A stretch of DNA of 64,000 nucleotides from Streptomyces sp. YIM 121038 (GTDB taxonomy: Bacteria; Actinomycetota; Actinomycetes; Streptomycetales; Streptomycetaceae). Of the stretch, positions 63,324-64,000 are shown one piece after another. Numbering within the stretch: position 1 is the first letter of the stretch; every line of letters begins with the position of its first letter. A program made the translations under genes and the position numbers. Location of the stretch: assembly GCF_006088715.1 (NCBI RefSeq), contig NZ_CP030771.1, positions 1,984,001 through 2,048,000 of the forward strand. Direction: 5' to 3'. The notes beneath the pieces were generated by a model. The model saw only the letters and a list, made by a program, of their open reading frames with translations, searched no databases and was not told where the DNA came from.

Positions 63324-64000
63324 GAAGGGGTCCCTCCCGTTGGTTCGTACGTTCCCGACGCTACCGCCAGCAGCCGCTCGGCCTTCAGCTCGGTCTCGCG
63401 CCACTCCCCCTCGGGGTCGGAGCCCCAGGTGATGCCGGCGCCCGTGCCGAACCGCAGGACGCCGTCGGCGCGGTCGATCCAGAACGTGCGGATGCCGACG
63501 GCCAGCTCGCCCGTGCCTCGATCGGCGTCCACCCAGCCGACGCCGCCGCAGTAGGGGCCGCGGGGCGCCGTCTCCAGTGCCTCGATGATCCGCAGGGCGC
63601 TGGACTTGGGGGCGCCGGTGACGGAGCCGGGCGGGAAGGCCGCGTCCAGGAGCTCCGGCCAGCCCGCCCCGGGGCGCAGCTCGCCGTGGACGGTGGAGAC
63701 GAGGTGGACCAGGCCCGGGTGCTTCTCGACGACGCACAGCTCGGGCACGGTCACGGTGCCGGTGGCGCAGACCCGTCCGAGGTCGTTGCGGACGAGGTCC
63801 ACGATCATCACGTTCTCGGCGTAGTCCTTGTCCAGGAGGTCCGCCTCGGTCCGCCCGGTGCCCTTGATCGGACCCGACGCGACGGCGCCGCCCGTGCGCC
63901 GCAGGAACAGCTCGGGCGAGGCGGTGGCGACCTCCACGCCGTGCGCGGGCAGACGAATCGTTCCGGCGTACGGAGCGGGGTTCCCGCGCGCGAGGAGGGC
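63320..64000 (-). CDS. pabB: Aminodeoxychorismate synthase component I, C-terminal part
   Basis: The last 226 residues of a chorismate-binding enzyme that runs off the right edge. ASPELFLRR, SGPIKGTGRT, VDLVRNDLGRVC, PPGSVTGAPKSSALRII and YCGGVGWVD are the core of the PabB/TrpE chorismate-binding domain. Assigned to PabB rather than anthranilate synthase because it overlaps pabC. The N-terminal part is missing, so a fused glutaminase cannot be excluded. Confidence 0.92.
   Translation of the reverse strand, partial: ALLARGNPAPYAGTIRLPAHGVEVATASPELFLRRTGGAVASGPIKGTGRTEADLLDKDYAENVMIVDLVRNDLGRVCATGTVTVPELCVVEKHPGLVHLVSTVHGELRPGAGWPELLDAAFPPGSVTGAPKSSALRIIEALETAPRGPYCGGVGWVDADRGTGELAVGIRTFWIDRADGVLRFGTGAGITWGSDPEGEWRETELKAERLLAVASGTYEPTGGTPS

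Overview
The window is chromosomal core DNA from a Streptomyces-like actinomycete. The evidence is very high G+C with GC-rich third codon positions, many GTG and TTG starts, the developmental genes bldD and ssgB (both found in sporulating actinomycetes), and a gene order that from memory matches the S. coelicolor region from carB to ssgB. There is no rRNA, CRISPR array, transposase, integrase or obvious island. Almost every open frame has a long antisense or out-of-frame shadow, as expected at this base composition.

Layout. 1-6629: pyrimidine operon on the minus strand, pyrR-pyrB-pyrC-membrane protein-carA-carB, with a PyrR-binding RNA hairpin beside the pyrR ribosome binding site; carB runs off the left edge. 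6745-7335: bldD with an apparent autoregulatory operator. 7366-9686: convergent terminators, then nusB, efp and a peptidase-M24-like gene. 9812-11533: an Excalibur-domain protein and a proline-rich P-loop protein. 11692-21196: nine co-directional minus-strand genes (DUF948, DUF6167, alaS, ruvX, mltG, aroE, aroC, aroK, aroB) joining alanyl-tRNA synthesis, peptidoglycan cleavage and the shikimate pathway. 21392-23629: a lone STAND/NB-ARC ATPase. 23652-28964: rpsD, rarA, a VKOR-type membrane oxidoreductase, hisS and a metallo-hydrolase. 29217-31454: membrane-anchored cyclophilin and DUF349 protein on the plus strand. 31541-38471: yajC-secD-secF-apt-relA(rsh). 38649-43397: pdxS-pdxT-yebC-ruvC-ruvA-ruvB. 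43743-47114: phosphatidylinositol and PIM synthesis (PI-phosphate synthase, acyltransferase, PimA) plus a LemA-like protein. 47375-51451: two plus-strand genes, a divergent EF-G paralogue and an unknown membrane protein, placed between that cluster and its usual actinobacterial neighbours HIT and thrS. 52210-57055: thrS, an unrecognised two-gene unit with a DUF4365 nuclease-like protein, and a DEDDh exonuclease. 57118-57985: two identical tRNA-Val(CAC) genes around a SRPBCC gene. 58082-64000: PGPGW membrane protein, ssgB, CGNR zinc-finger protein, two membrane proteins, a DsbA-like protein, a double GNAT acetyltransferase, pabC and the 3' part of pabB.

Together the genes supply nucleotide, aromatic and B6 precursors, three aminoacyl-tRNA synthetases, protein export, (p)ppGpp control, recombination and phospholipid assembly. 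Two developmental regulators lie within the same 52 kb. Most transcription units use overlapping ATGA or GTGA junctions, and several end in long GC-rich hairpins.

The points most worth a second look are: the uncharacterised DUF4365 pair; a 43-44 bp tandem repeat that duplicates the tail of the LemA-like gene; an M24 peptidase with altered metal ligands beside efp; an EF-G paralogue lacking its catalytic histidine; and the PyrR hairpin and BldD operator, both readable directly. I found no clear-cut novel multi-gene system.
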